From Actinomadura kijaniata NBRC 14229 (GTDB lineage: Bacteria > Actinomycetota > Actinomycetes > Streptosporangiales > Streptosporangiaceae): 40,975 nt of DNA. Shown here piece after piece: positions 1-8,050 of this stretch. The translations under genes and the position numbers were made by a program. Each line of letters opens with the position of its first letter. Position 1 is the stretch's first letter. The notes below the pieces were generated by a model. It had not been told where the DNA came from, searched no databases, and was given only the letters and a program-made list of their open reading frames with translations. The stretch is taken from positions 1 to 40,975 of the forward strand of contig NZ_BCQR01000113.1 in the NCBI RefSeq assembly GCF_001552175.1, read 5' to 3'.

Positions 1-609
1 CTGCTCGCCGCGGCGGTCGCCGTCGCGGCGGTCCTGGCGTTCGTCCTGTGGCCCGGCGACGGCGGGACCCCGGCGCCCCGGCCGGGTGTCACCGGTTCCC
101 GGCCGGCCACCGCCTCGGGGTCGGCCACCGCGTCCGGGCCGGCCACGGCGCCGCGGACCCGCCCCGCGTTCACCGCGGTCCCGAGGGCGTGCTCGCTGCT
201 CAGCGCGGAAACGGTGGCCACGCTGGTGCCGGAGCCCTCCTCCCATCCGGGCCGCGACGGTCCCCGGACCCAGTCCTGCGCCTGGATGCCCGGCGGTGGC
301 GGCGGGCGGACGCTGAGGACGGAGTTGCGGGTCGTCTCGTCCGTGCCCGCCGCGCACGACCAGTTCTTCCAGGAGTACCGGGAGATCACGCCGGCGCCCG
401 TCCACCATCCCGTCCGTCCGCTGAACGGGCTGGGCGACGAGGCGTTCGTCCACTACGAGCGCGACACGAGCCCGATCGCGTTCGTGGTGTTCCGGCGGAG
501 CAACCTCATCGCCGAGGTCAGCTACGAGACCGGGGACGAGGACCGGTCGCGCGTCGGCGCGCAGAGGGCGGCCCGCCTGATCCTGGCGGCGCTCGACAAG
601 AGCCGCTGA
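1..609 (+). CDS. Membrane-anchored DUF3558-like protein, 5' truncated
   Basis: The reading frame is open from the window edge, so the true start lies upstream; 202 codons are visible. The visible N-terminus is a hydrophobic stretch of about 17 residues (LLAAAVAVAAVLAFVLW), most likely the end of a membrane anchor. A low-complexity Pro/Ala/Thr/Ser linker follows, then a small outer domain. That domain has two cysteines in the contexts ACSLLS and SCAWMPG. This Cys-hydrophobic / Cys-Ala-Trp pattern is typical of actinobacterial DUF3558 lipoprotein-like domains. The next gene, 25 bp downstream, has the same architecture, so the two probably form a pair. Function is unknown; the family match is by pattern only. 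Confidence 0.6.
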   Translation: MLAAAVAVAAVLAFVLWPGDGGTPAPRPGVTGSRPATASGSATASGPATAPRTRPAFTAVPRACSLLSAETVATLVPEPSSHPGRDGPRTQSCAWMPGGGGGRTLRTELRVVSSVPAAHDQFFQEYREITPAPVHHPVRPLNGLGDEAFVHYERDTSPIAFVVFRRSNLIAEVSYETGDEDRSRVGAQRAARLILAALDKSR

Positions 610-634
610 GCATCCCCGAGCAAGGAGAGATCAC

Positions 635-1441
635 GTGCAGCAGGGCCGATCGCCCTGGAGCGACCCCGCCTACGAACGGCCGAAGCGCCCCCGGAACCGC
701 CGCCGCGCGGCCGTGGTGGCCGCGGCGCTCCTCACCCTGCTGGCCCTGGGCGCGGCCCTGGTGGTGGCGGCCGTGCGCCTCGACCAGGAGGACCGGCGCG
801 GGAAGGAGCGCCCGCCGGCCCCCCGGGCGCAGCTCCCCTCCCCCGAGGCGGGCCCCTACAAGAAGATCCTCAACGACGACGCCTGCGCCCTGGTCCCCGA
901 CGGCCTCCCCGAACGACTGGCCCTGCACGCCGCCCCCAAGTCGGGCCTGGAATCCTCCGGCTGGGTGTGCGAGTGGTCCTCCACCCGGACCGAGGGCTCC
1001 GTCCGGACCACCCGCGACGCCAAGATCGAGATCAGCCTGGCGGGCCCGCAGAGCGGCGAGCCGGGCATCGCCTGGGCCACCCGCCGCTTCGCCCAGCAGC
1101 GCGACGGCGCCCGCGCCCCGGACCGCCGCTTCGAGGTCGCCGAGGTCGAGCACGGCCCGGTCCAGGACCTGACCGGCGTGGGCCACGCCGCGTTCACCGG
1201 GTACGAGCTGAGCAAGGGCATGGGTCTCGGGCCCACCGGGACGGCGACGGCGGTGGCCCGCCTGGACAACGCGATCGTCAAGGCCGAGTACGGCGGCCGC
1301 ACCGTCCGGCTCGACGGGCTCGGGCTGCCCGACGCCGGGACCGCCCGGCCCGTCACCGACGCCGCGGCCCGCCGGCCCGCGACCGAGCTCCTGCGGGCCG
1401 CCGTCACCGCCCTCCGCTCCTGCCGGGGCTGCCTCTCCTGA
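635..1441 (+). CDS. Membrane-anchored DUF3558-like protein
   Basis: GTG start at 635 is preceded by AAGGAGA at 622-628. The 268-residue product has a short cytoplasmic Arg/Lys-rich segment (to about residue 24), one membrane helix (about 25-47, RRAAVVAAALLTLLALGAAL) and an extracellular domain. In that domain DDACALVP and GWVCEWSS reproduce the Cys / Cys-x-Trp pattern of the preceding protein. Two more cysteines (SCRGC) sit at the extreme C-terminus. It follows the partial gene by 25 bp and is probably co-transcribed with it. It lacks an N-terminal lipobox, so it would be a membrane-anchored rather than lipidated member. Role unknown; the domain assignment is a pattern-level inference. Confidence 0.7.
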   Translation: MQQGRSPWSDPAYERPKRPRNRRRAAVVAAALLTLLALGAALVVAAVRLDQEDRRGKERPPAPRAQLPSPEAGPYKKILNDDACALVPDGLPERLALHAAPKSGLESSGWVCEWSSTRTEGSVRTTRDAKIEISLAGPQSGEPGIAWATRRFAQQRDGARAPDRRFEVAEVEHGPVQDLTGVGHAAFTGYELSKGMGLGPTGTATAVARLDNAIVKAEYGGRTVRLDGLGLPDAGTARPVTDAAARRPATELLRAAVTALRSCRGCLS

Positions 1442-1567
1442 CCACCTTCCCGGCACATCGGACATCCGGGATCGTCACCCCCTACGCTGCTGGGCGGAGC
1501 GGGCCACGGGTGGTCGGGGGCGACCGTAGGCTTGGCATTCTGTTTTGATCGCTTTTGGGGGGACGCG

Positions 1568-4225
1568 TTGCGGCTGCCTGAGCATCTGGAACTGCTGCTC
1601 ACCGACGAACCGGTCCTGGACGTGTACGCCCACGGACCGTGGCGGGTTCCTGACGGGCTGTTGGAGACGGTCGCCGAACGCGTCGACGCGCTCGCCGCCG
1701 ACCCGCGCGGGGCCGGGCTGACCACCGAGCAGCACATGCTGCTGCGGCTGCCCGCCTCGCTCGTGCTGGCCGAGGTGATGGGCATCCTGGCGTTCCTGCC
1801 GGGGGGCGGCGCGATCAAGGGCGGGTCGCGGTGCCAGCTGTCGGAGCGGCTCCTCGGCCCCCATCTGGCCAAGCCGCCGCGGCTCAGCGACCGCATGACC
1901 CTGTGGGAGGCCCCGGGCGGGCGGTGGCGGCCGCCGGGGGACTGGCTGCTGGAGGCCCCCGACCGCAAGCTCGCCATCGAGCTCGCCCGTGACTGCCTGG
2001 GCGCGCTGGAGGGCATCGAGCCGCTGGAGGGACGGCGGCGGGCGCTGCTGCGGCTGTACGACGAGCCCCCGCCCTGTGACGTCGACCTCCCCAAGGCCGA
2101 CCTGCTGGAGCTGTGGGCCCGGCACGCCGACGAGGAGGTCCTCGCGGCCGTCCCGGAGCTGCTCGGGCCCGTCGGGTACCTGGAGTGGGTGTGCGCGGGG
2201 CTGCTCGCCGCCCGCGAACGGCTCACCGCCGCCGCCCCGCGCGACGAGGCGCTCGACCGGCACCTGTCGCGGCTGCTGCTCCAGGCCGAGATGGAGCACG
2301 TCCCGGCCGAGCTGATGGTCGCGCTGGGCGAGGAGCGCTACCGGGAGGTGGCGGCGCGGTTCCCGGGAGACCGGCGCGAGTTCAAGGCCGGGCCGTGGCA
2401 GGAGGAGACGCGGTCCTGGCTGCTGCGGGCGCTGCTGGAGGGTGAGGCCGACGCGTGCCGGGCGTGGCTGGACATGGCGATGCGGTTCACCGCGATCGTG
2501 CAGGGGCTGCCCGGCGAGCCGTGGTTCCCGAAGAACGAGTACCTGCCGGTCGCGCTGTTCCAGACGGACCTGCGCCGGATGTTCGCGCCGCGCCGCCGGG
2601 TCGTCAACCCGCTCACCGCGCGGCTGCGGGTCCCCGAGGCCCGGAAGGAGGCCGGCGAGCTCCGGCCCGCACTGGAGACCTCGCTGGTCGGCCAGCCGGA
2701 GCTGGTCGCGGCCCTGGCGGAGGCCGCCGGCGCCCGGGGTCCGGTCCGGCTGCTGGTCGCCGGTCCCGACGGCACCGGCAAACGCGACGCCGCCCAGGAG
2801 CTCGCCAGGTCCCTCCCCCTGCCCCGCGACCCCCTGTGGGTCACCGACAACCTGTTCGCGGGGCAGCGCCTCACCGACGCCGTCGCCCGGCTGCACGCCG
2901 ACGCCCGGGACTGCGCCGCCGAGCGCCTGCTCGTCATCGAGGGCCTCGACGCGATCGTCACCGACCCCGGCAACGGCGAGGCCCTCGCCCGCGAGCTCCG
3001 CCAGCTCCTCTCCGTCCACCCCGACCTCAACGTCGTGGCCCTGTGCGACGCCGACGGCGACACCCGCATCCGCGAGGTGGACCCGGCGCTCCCGCTCAGG
3101 TTCCGGGTCGCGCGCACCCGGCCGTTCACCGCCGCGGAGCACGCCGAGCTGTTCCGCCGCGAGCTGGCCGCGCGCGACGTCCGCGCGACCCGCCAGGCCC
3201 TCGCGGCGGCGGGCGAGCTGCTGGCGGCGACCCCTCCGCTCCAGTCGCTGCGCAACGCCCGGCTGGCCGCCCACCTGGCCGACCTGGTGCTGGCGGGCCT
3301 CGCCGGGGACCTGGTCCGCAAGCCCGACATCCCCGAGACCCTCGACACCGCCGGGCACCCCGGCAACCCGCTCACCGAGCTGGCCGACCTCACCGGCCTG
3401 CACACCGTCAAGCAGGAGATCTCCCTGCTGGTGGCGGGCACCCGCGCCGACCGGATGCGCGCGGCGGCGGGCGTGCGGGTGAGCGTCCCGACGCGGCACA
3501 TGGTGTTCACCGGCAACCCCGGCACCGGCAAGACGATGGTGGCGCGCCTGGTCGGCCGCATCTACAAGAAGCTGGGCGTGCTGTCGTCGGGCCATCTGGT
3601 GGAGGCGACCCGCGCGCACCTGGTCGGCGAGTACATCGGCCAGACCGCGCCGCGCACCCGCCGCCTGGTGGAACGCGCCCTCGGCGGCGTCCTGTTCATC
3701 GACGAGGCGTACACGCTCACGCAGTCCCCGCACAAGGACGACTACGGGCACGAGGCCATCGCCGAGCTGGTCAAGATGATGGAGGACCACCGCGACGACC
3801 TGATCGTCATCGTCGCCGGGTACCAGCGCGAGATGGCGTCGTTCCTGGCCGCCAACCCGGGCCTGGAGTCGCGGTTCCCCAAGCAGCTGCACTTCCCCGA
3901 CTACACCGACGAGGAGCTGCTGGAGGTCTTCGCCAAGCTGGCCGCCGAGGCGGGGTTCGGGCTGGGCGAGAACCTGCCCGAGGCGCTGGCGGGGATGCTG
4001 CGGCGGGTGCCGCGCGGGCCGTCGTTCGGCAACGGCCGTCTGATGCGCAACCTGCTGGACGTCGCGATCGCCAACCAGTCCGAACGCGTCGCCTCCGCCG
4101 ACCGCGCCGCCCGCCGCGCGGGCCGCGAGCCCCGCGTGACGAGGAAGGACCTGGTCACCCTGCGTGCCGAGGACCTGCCGCCGCTCCCGGAACTCCCCCA
4201 GGAACTTCTCGGCCTGTACCTCTGA
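1568..4225 (+). CDS. Double AAA+ ATPase, CbxX/CfxQ (EccA/SpoVK-like) C-terminal domain
   Basis: A TTG start at 1568 is preferred because GGGGGGAC (1556-1563) sits at good spacing; an in-frame TTG at 1532 has no such site. The product is 885 residues. Residues 1 to about 380 are a Leu/Arg/Glu-rich helical region with no domain I recognise. A first P-loop module at about 399-406 (GPDGTGKR) has a weak second acidic motif (LLVIEGLDAI, about 455-464). A second AAA+ module has Walker A GNPGTGKT (649-656), Walker B VLFIDEAYTL (D712, E713) and a downstream GNGRLMRNLL segment typical of CbxX/CfxQ ATPases such as rubisco activase CbbX and the ESX protein EccA. The first module looks degenerate (Lys-Arg at the Thr/Ser position, no Asp-Glu pair). 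A chaperone or remodelling role is likely, target unknown. A type VII secretion link cannot be shown here. Confidence 0.85.
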   Translation: MRLPEHLELLLTDEPVLDVYAHGPWRVPDGLLETVAERVDALAADPRGAGLTTEQHMLLRLPASLVLAEVMGILAFLPGGGAIKGGSRCQLSERLLGPHLAKPPRLSDRMTLWEAPGGRWRPPGDWLLEAPDRKLAIELARDCLGALEGIEPLEGRRRALLRLYDEPPPCDVDLPKADLLELWARHADEEVLAAVPELLGPVGYLEWVCAGLLAARERLTAAAPRDEALDRHLSRLLLQAEMEHVPAELMVALGEERYREVAARFPGDRREFKAGPWQEETRSWLLRALLEGEADACRAWLDMAMRFTAIVQGLPGEPWFPKNEYLPVALFQTDLRRMFAPRRRVVNPLTARLRVPEARKEAGELRPALETSLVGQPELVAALAEAAGARGPVRLLVAGPDGTGKRDAAQELARSLPLPRDPLWVTDNLFAGQRLTDAVARLHADARDCAAERLLVIEGLDAIVTDPGNGEALARELRQLLSVHPDLNVVALCDADGDTRIREVDPALPLRFRVARTRPFTAAEHAELFRRELAARDVRATRQALAAAGELLAATPPLQSLRNARLAAHLADLVLAGLAGDLVRKPDIPETLDTAGHPGNPLTELADLTGLHTVKQEISLLVAGTRADRMRAAAGVRVSVPTRHMVFTGNPGTGKTMVARLVGRIYKKLGVLSSGHLVEATRAHLVGEYIGQTAPRTRRLVERALGGVLFIDEAYTLTQSPHKDDYGHEAIAELVKMMEDHRDDLIVIVAGYQREMASFLAANPGLESRFPKQLHFPDYTDEELLEVFAKLAAEAGFGLGENLPEALAGMLRRVPRGPSFGNGRLMRNLLDVAIANQSERVASADRAARRAGREPRVTRKDLVTLRAEDLPPLPELPQELLGLYL

Positions 4226-4299
4226 AATCCCCTCTGTGGGGGTATGACGGAAATGCGAGTCCCGGCTTCCCCGACCGTGACGACGGCGAGGAGTCCGGC

Positions 4300-5928
4300 A
4301 TGCCCGGTGTCATCCCTACCGAGACGGCGGTGCTGCGCGACGTCGCCGCGCACGAGCTGGCGCGGCTGCGCGACGGGACGCTGCCGTGGACGTGGTGGCT
4401 GGACAAGGCCGCGCGGTTCGGCCGGTTCGGCTTCACCAACACGCTGCTGATCGCCGCGCAGTGGCGGGCGGCCACCGACGTGCGCTCCTACGAGGAGTGG
4501 CAGACGGCGGGCCGCCAGGTCCGCCGGGGCGAGAAGGGCCTGCGGATCATCGCGGCCCCCGACACGCCCGTCTCGGTGTTCGACCTGTCCCAGACCGCGG
4601 GCCTGCCGCCGCCCACGCCCCGCCCGGCCGACGCCGCGCGGGCCCGCGACCGCCTGGCGGCGCTGGCCGCCCGCCGCTTCCCCCACGCGCCCCTGCCCTC
4701 GGGCGACCTGGCCGCGCTGCTGCACCAGCTCGTCCACGCGCTGCGCGGCGACCCGCTGGACCCGCCCGGCGCGGGATGCCACGGACCGCGCCGGGTCGAG
4801 GCCGACTCGGTCGCCCACCTGGTCATGACCCGGCTCGGCCTGACGCCGCCGACCCTCGCCTTCCCGCCCGCCGTGCCGTGGGCGAACGCGGCGTTCGGCG
4901 ACCGCGTCCTGCGCCTCACCGGCGTCCTGCACGCCCACGCCACCGACCCGTCCGGCGACGTGCTGGCGGCCGCGCACGTGTTCTTCCGGACGCGCCTGGC
5001 CGCGAGCTGGGTGCCGTCCTACCTGGTGGACCGGGGGTTCTCCCGGACGGTGCAGCGCCGCTGGCAGATCGGCCACGCCCCGCCCGGCGGCCGCGCCCTC
5101 ACCGACCACCTGCGCGCGGCGGGCCACCCCGAGGACGCGCTCGTCGCGACCGGCCTGGCCCGCCGGGGCCGCTCGGGGCGGCTGTACGACGCGTTCCGCG
5201 ACCGGATGATGTTCGCGATCCGCGCGGCGGACGGGACGATCGCGGGCTTCATCGGCCGCCGCTCCGACCGCGCCTCCGGCCCCAAGTACCTCAACACCCC
5301 CGACACCCCGCTCTTCCACAAGGGCGAGCTGCTGTACGGCCTGCACGAGACCCGCGACCGCCTGGCCCGCGGCGCCCGCCCGGTCCTGGTGGAGGGCCCG
5401 CTCGACGCGATCGCGGTGAACGCCTCCTCCCGCGACCACGCGGCGGTGGCGACGTGCGGCCTGACCCTGACGCGTGCCCAGGTGGAGGCCCTGGACGCGA
5501 CGGCGGCGGACCTGGCGGCGACGGGCGTGCTGCTGGCGCTGGACGGCGACCCGGCGGGCCACGCGGCCACCCGCCGCGCCTGGGAGGTCCTGCGCCACCT
5601 CCCGGCCGACGCGGTGCTGCTGCCGCCCGGCCGGGACCCGGCGGCCGTGCTGGCGGCGCACGGCCGCCCCGCGGTCCGCGCGGCGCTGGCCGACACGGTC
5701 CCGCTCACCGACCTGGTCATCGACCGCGCCCTGGACGGCCCGGCCGACACCCCGGAACGGCGCCTGGCCGCGCTCCGCACGGCCGTCCCCCTGATCGCCG
5801 CGACCCGACCACCGGAGTACGCCCGCCACGTGGCCCGCCTGGCGGCCCGCCTGGACCTGCCGCCCTCCCTGGTCACCGCGGCCCTCGCCGAGGCGGTCAG
5901 TCCCGGCGGACCGTCCGCGCCGCGGTGA
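4300..5928 (+). CDS. ArdC/TraC-like protein fused to a DnaG-type TOPRIM primase core
   Basis: ATG 4300 has GGCGAGGAG just upstream; the product is 542 residues. Residues about 5-105 resemble the ArdC N-terminal ssDNA-binding domain: FTNTLLIAAQW, then SYEEWQTAGRQVRRGEKG and VFDLSQT. Residues about 140-200 resemble the zincin-like part of ArdC, but the expected HExxH is HQLVH (H142, Q143, H146); the later acidic motif EADSVAHLV (E167) remains. From about residue 230 comes a DnaG-type primase core: YLVDRGF, FRDRMMFAI, GFIGRRSD, KYLNTPDT, FHKGELLYGL. The TOPRIM motif VLVEGPLDAI (E365) and LDGDPAG (D415, D417) follow, with all acidic residues present. No CHC2 zinc-binding domain is visible. RP4 TraC primase is the nearest known design. 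It lies 74 bp after the AAA+ gene and may share its transcript. Its 3' end overlaps the convergent amidase gene by 32 bp. Confidence 0.8.
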   Translation: MPGVIPTETAVLRDVAAHELARLRDGTLPWTWWLDKAARFGRFGFTNTLLIAAQWRAATDVRSYEEWQTAGRQVRRGEKGLRIIAAPDTPVSVFDLSQTAGLPPPTPRPADAARARDRLAALAARRFPHAPLPSGDLAALLHQLVHALRGDPLDPPGAGCHGPRRVEADSVAHLVMTRLGLTPPTLAFPPAVPWANAAFGDRVLRLTGVLHAHATDPSGDVLAAAHVFFRTRLAASWVPSYLVDRGFSRTVQRRWQIGHAPPGGRALTDHLRAAGHPEDALVATGLARRGRSGRLYDAFRDRMMFAIRAADGTIAGFIGRRSDRASGPKYLNTPDTPLFHKGELLYGLHETRDRLARGARPVLVEGPLDAIAVNASSRDHAAVATCGLTLTRAQVEALDATAADLAATGVLLALDGDPAGHAATRRAWEVLRHLPADAVLLPPGRDPAAVLAAHGRPAVRAALADTVPLTDLVIDRALDGPADTPERRLAALRTAVPLIAATRPPEYARHVARLAARLDLPPSLVTAALAEAVSPGGPSAPR

Positions 5929-7174
5929 ACAGCGCCTCCTCCGCGCCCGCCCGCGTCACGAACTGGACGCCGACCGGCAGGCCGTCCACCGTTCCGGCCG
6001 GGACGCTCAGCGCGGGCAGGCCCAGCAGGTTCCACGGGCAGGTCCACGAGATCAACGTCGGCGGGACCGGCCCGAACGGCCCCTCCCGCTCCCCGACCGG
6101 CGGCGCGGGGATCGCCGCCGCGGGCATCACGAGCACGTCGTGGCGCTCCAGCAGCGCGGCGACCTCGGCGGCGAACGCCTCCCGCTCCCGCAGCGCCCGC
6201 AGGTAACGCCAGGCGGGCGCCTCCGCCGCCGTCCGGACGCGGCCCAGCACCTCCGGCTGGTACAGCTCGGGGGCGCGCTCGGCCCGTTCCACGTGGACGT
6301 CGGCGACCTCGGCGCTCTGGATCGCCACGAACGTCCGCCACATCGCCGCCAGGTCGAGCCGCTCGACGGCCAGCCCCTTGAACGGGGCCCGCACCACGCC
6401 CTCGACCCGCGCGTCCACCGGCGCCCCCTCCACCCAGGCCATCCGCGGGCCGTCCCCGACCGGCGCGTCCGCTTCCGGCGCGTCGCGGAGCGCGCGGTAG
6501 GCGGTCCGGCAGTCCTCCGCGCTCCCCGCCAGCACCCCGACGTGGTCCAGCGACACCGACAGCGGGAACACCCCGTCCACGGGCAGGGCCCCGTGCGGGG
6601 GCTTGAACCCCGCCACCCCGCACAGCGCCGCCGGGATCCGCACCGAGCCGCCGGTGTCGGTCCCCAGCGCCAGCGGCACCGCGCCCGACGCCACCGCCGC
6701 CGCGCTGCCCGCGCTCGACCCGCCCGACATGCGCGAACGGTCGTGCGGGTTGCGGACCGGCCCGTTCACCGAGACGTCCCCGGTGGACCCGTAGGCGAAC
6801 TCGTGCGTGACCGTCATCCCCACGATCACCGCTCCCGCCGCGCGGAGCAGCCGCACGCACGCGGCGTCCCGCTCGGGAACGTTCCCGGCGAAGTGCGCCG
6901 AACCCATCCCGCACGGCAGGCCCGCCACGTCGATCAGGTCCTTCACCGCGACCGGGACGCCGTGCAGCGGCCCGCGCCAGGCGCCCCGCCCCGCCTCCTC
7001 GTCGGCCCGCCGCGCCGCCGCCCGCGCGCCCTCGGCGTCCACGTGCGAGAACGCGTTCAGTCCGGGGTCGATCGACGCCAGCGCCCGTTCCACCAGGAAC
7101 AGCGCCGACCACCGCCCGGACCGCAGCCCGGCACCCAGTTCCGCCAGCGAACGCCCGACAAAGAACCCGTTCAT
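5897..7174 (-). CDS. Amidase signature family hydrolase
   Basis: ATG at 7174 gives 425 residues (MNGFFVGRSL); the open frame extends upstream, but this start matches the usual amidase N-terminus. The catalytic set is visible: Lys78 in VAVKDLIDVAG, cis-Ser153 in the Gly/Ser-rich motif GGSSAGSAAAVASG, and nucleophile Ser177 in GTDTGGSVRIPAA. The length fits a short amidase without added domains. These enzymes hydrolyse carboxamides; the GatA-like fold alone does not give the substrate, and no gatB or gatC lies nearby, so a tRNA amidotransferase role is unlikely. It is convergent with the primase gene and overlaps its last 32 bp. Confidence 0.88.
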   Translation of the reverse strand: MNGFFVGRSLAELGAGLRSGRWSALFLVERALASIDPGLNAFSHVDAEGARAAARRADEEAGRGAWRGPLHGVPVAVKDLIDVAGLPCGMGSAHFAGNVPERDAACVRLLRAAGAVIVGMTVTHEFAYGSTGDVSVNGPVRNPHDRSRMSGGSSAGSAAAVASGAVPLALGTDTGGSVRIPAALCGVAGFKPPHGALPVDGVFPLSVSLDHVGVLAGSAEDCRTAYRALRDAPEADAPVGDGPRMAWVEGAPVDARVEGVVRAPFKGLAVERLDLAAMWRTFVAIQSAEVADVHVERAERAPELYQPEVLGRVRTAAEAPAWRYLRALREREAFAAEVAALLERHDVLVMPAAAIPAPPVGEREGPFGPVPPTLISWTCPWNLLGLPALSVPAGTVDGLPVGVQFVTRAGAEEALFTAARTVRRD

Positions 7175-7236
7175 ATCGCCCCAAACGTTTCGAGTGGCAG
7201 CCACACCGTAGTGCGACCCGCCCCGGAGAATCGACC

Positions 7237-7452
7237 ATGTCCGACGTGCCGCGCCCCCTCGACGGCCGTCACGCACCGTTCACCTATCCTCACCTTCCGC
7301 TCATCGCAACGGTCCGACCGCTCGCCGACGCCGCCCGCCGTTCGGGCAACCTACGGCCGGGTAACGCGGTTAGCTTCATCGCACCCTGTGGGGACGTTCC
7401 GCACGGTCCATCGGGGGCGGGACGGATCAAGGCCGTCCCGGACGCCAGCTGA
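7237..7452 (+). CDS. Possible small protein, unknown
   Basis: The 369-bp stretch 7175-7543 between the amidase start and the HIT gene holds one candidate: ATG 7237 with GGAGAA at 7225-7230, encoding 71 residues (MSDVPRPLDGRHAPF...). It has no recognised motif, no membrane segment and one cysteine. The region is somewhat less GC-biased than its neighbours and must also hold the amidase promoter. A small inverted repeat (7419-7425 with 7433-7439, GGGACGG/CCGTCCC) lies near the 3' end of this frame. It could equally be non-coding. Apart from this I see no gene in the stretch. Confidence 0.25.
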   Translation: MSDVPRPLDGRHAPFTYPHLPLIATVRPLADAARRSGNLRPGNAVSFIAPCGDVPHGPSGAGRIKAVPDAS

Positions 7453-7543
7453 TCGACCCCACGCATCGGGCGGGGGGAAGGAGGTCGCGGCGGACCGGTC
7501 GGGGGTGCGCACCGGCCGCCGTGACCTCTTCACCCCGGCCCTC

Positions 7544-7987
7544 TCACCCGGGCCCTCCCGCGTCCTCGGCCACCACCTCGGCCAGCGCCGCCGCGACCGC
7601 CGCCCGCAGCGCCGCGTGCCGCTCCCCCAGCGCGTACCGCTCGTCCCGCAGGTCGGGATACCTCCACACCGGCCCGTGCCGCAGCGTCTCCTCCTCCCAC
7701 CGGTACCGCGCGAACACGTGCCCGTGCAGGTGCTCCCACGAGTTCCCGTAGACGCTGTAGTTGATCCGCCAGAACTCCGGGTCCAGCGCCGAGCAGGCCC
7801 GCTTCACCGCCTCCCCGAGCAGCGCCAGGTCCGCCAGGAACGCGACCCGCTCCGGCTGCGGCAGGTCGTTGAGCTGCCCGGCCTCCCCCTCGTAGATCAG
7901 CAGGCTGTAGCCGGGGAGCCGCTGCACGTCCCCCAGCACCGCCGTGCCCGTCCGCATCCGCCCGAGTAGCGTCGAGTCGTCCACCAT
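7544..7987 (-). CDS. HIT-family (histidine triad) protein
   Basis: ATG at 7987 gives 147 residues. The C-terminal half carries EHLHGHVFARY, a histidine triad of the form His-hydrophobic-His-x-His (H86, H88, H90), preceded by RINYSVYGNS, where Asn and Tyr help form the nucleotide pocket. HIT proteins bind nucleotides and usually hydrolyse or transfer nucleoside phosphates, as in Ap4A hydrolases. The N-terminal half (GDVQRLPGYSLLIYEGEAGQLNDLP) matches the usual HIT strand/helix arrangement. It is divergent from the MerR regulator with a 63-bp gap, so the MerR operator lies close enough to affect it too. Substrate unknown. Confidence 0.85.
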   Translation of the reverse strand: MVDDSTLLGRMRTGTAVLGDVQRLPGYSLLIYEGEAGQLNDLPQPERVAFLADLALLGEAVKRACSALDPEFWRINYSVYGNSWEHLHGHVFARYRWEEETLRHGPVWRYPDLRDERYALGERHAALRAAVAAALAEVVAEDAGGPG

Positions 7988-8009
7988 TCCCCGACTCTGG
8001 CACGGCCGC

Positions 8010-8040
8010 TTGACCCTGACACGGTGTCAGCTCGTACCTC
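8010..8040 (+). promoter_or_regulatory. MerR-type promoter with operator in a 19-bp spacer
   Basis: A TTGACC -35 hexamer (8010-8015) and a TACCTC -10-like hexamer (8035-8040) are 19 bp apart. The near-perfect dyad CTGACACGGTGTCAG (8016-8030) lies between them. An over-long spacer filled by a dyad is the hallmark of MerR-family promoters, where the regulator untwists the DNA to realign the two hexamers. It drives the MerR gene at 8051, so autoregulation is likely. The -10 is only 10 bp from the ATG, implying a very short or absent leader. Confidence 0.75.
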
Positions 8041-8050
8041 TGGATCCATC

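Noticed and set aside
1532..1567. Upstream TTG start for the AAA+ protein
   Set aside because: No ribosome site before 1532, and a TAGGCT hexamer overlapping it looks like a promoter. TTG 1568 has a strong purine-rich site at correct distance.
1..4225. Type VII (ESX) secretion locus
   Set aside because: The AAA+ C-terminal domain is EccA-like, but no EccB, EccC, EccD, mycosin or WxG100 gene is visible, so the name EccA is not supported.
4300..5928. Housekeeping DnaG
   Set aside because: No CHC2 zinc-binding domain at the N-terminus and an ArdC-like region in its place; a replicative dnaG would have the zinc domain.
7351..7533. Small minus-strand open frame in the amidase/HIT gap
   Set aside because: No ribosome site, no hydrophobic or domain pattern, and Arg/Pro-rich composition typical of non-coding GC-rich DNA.
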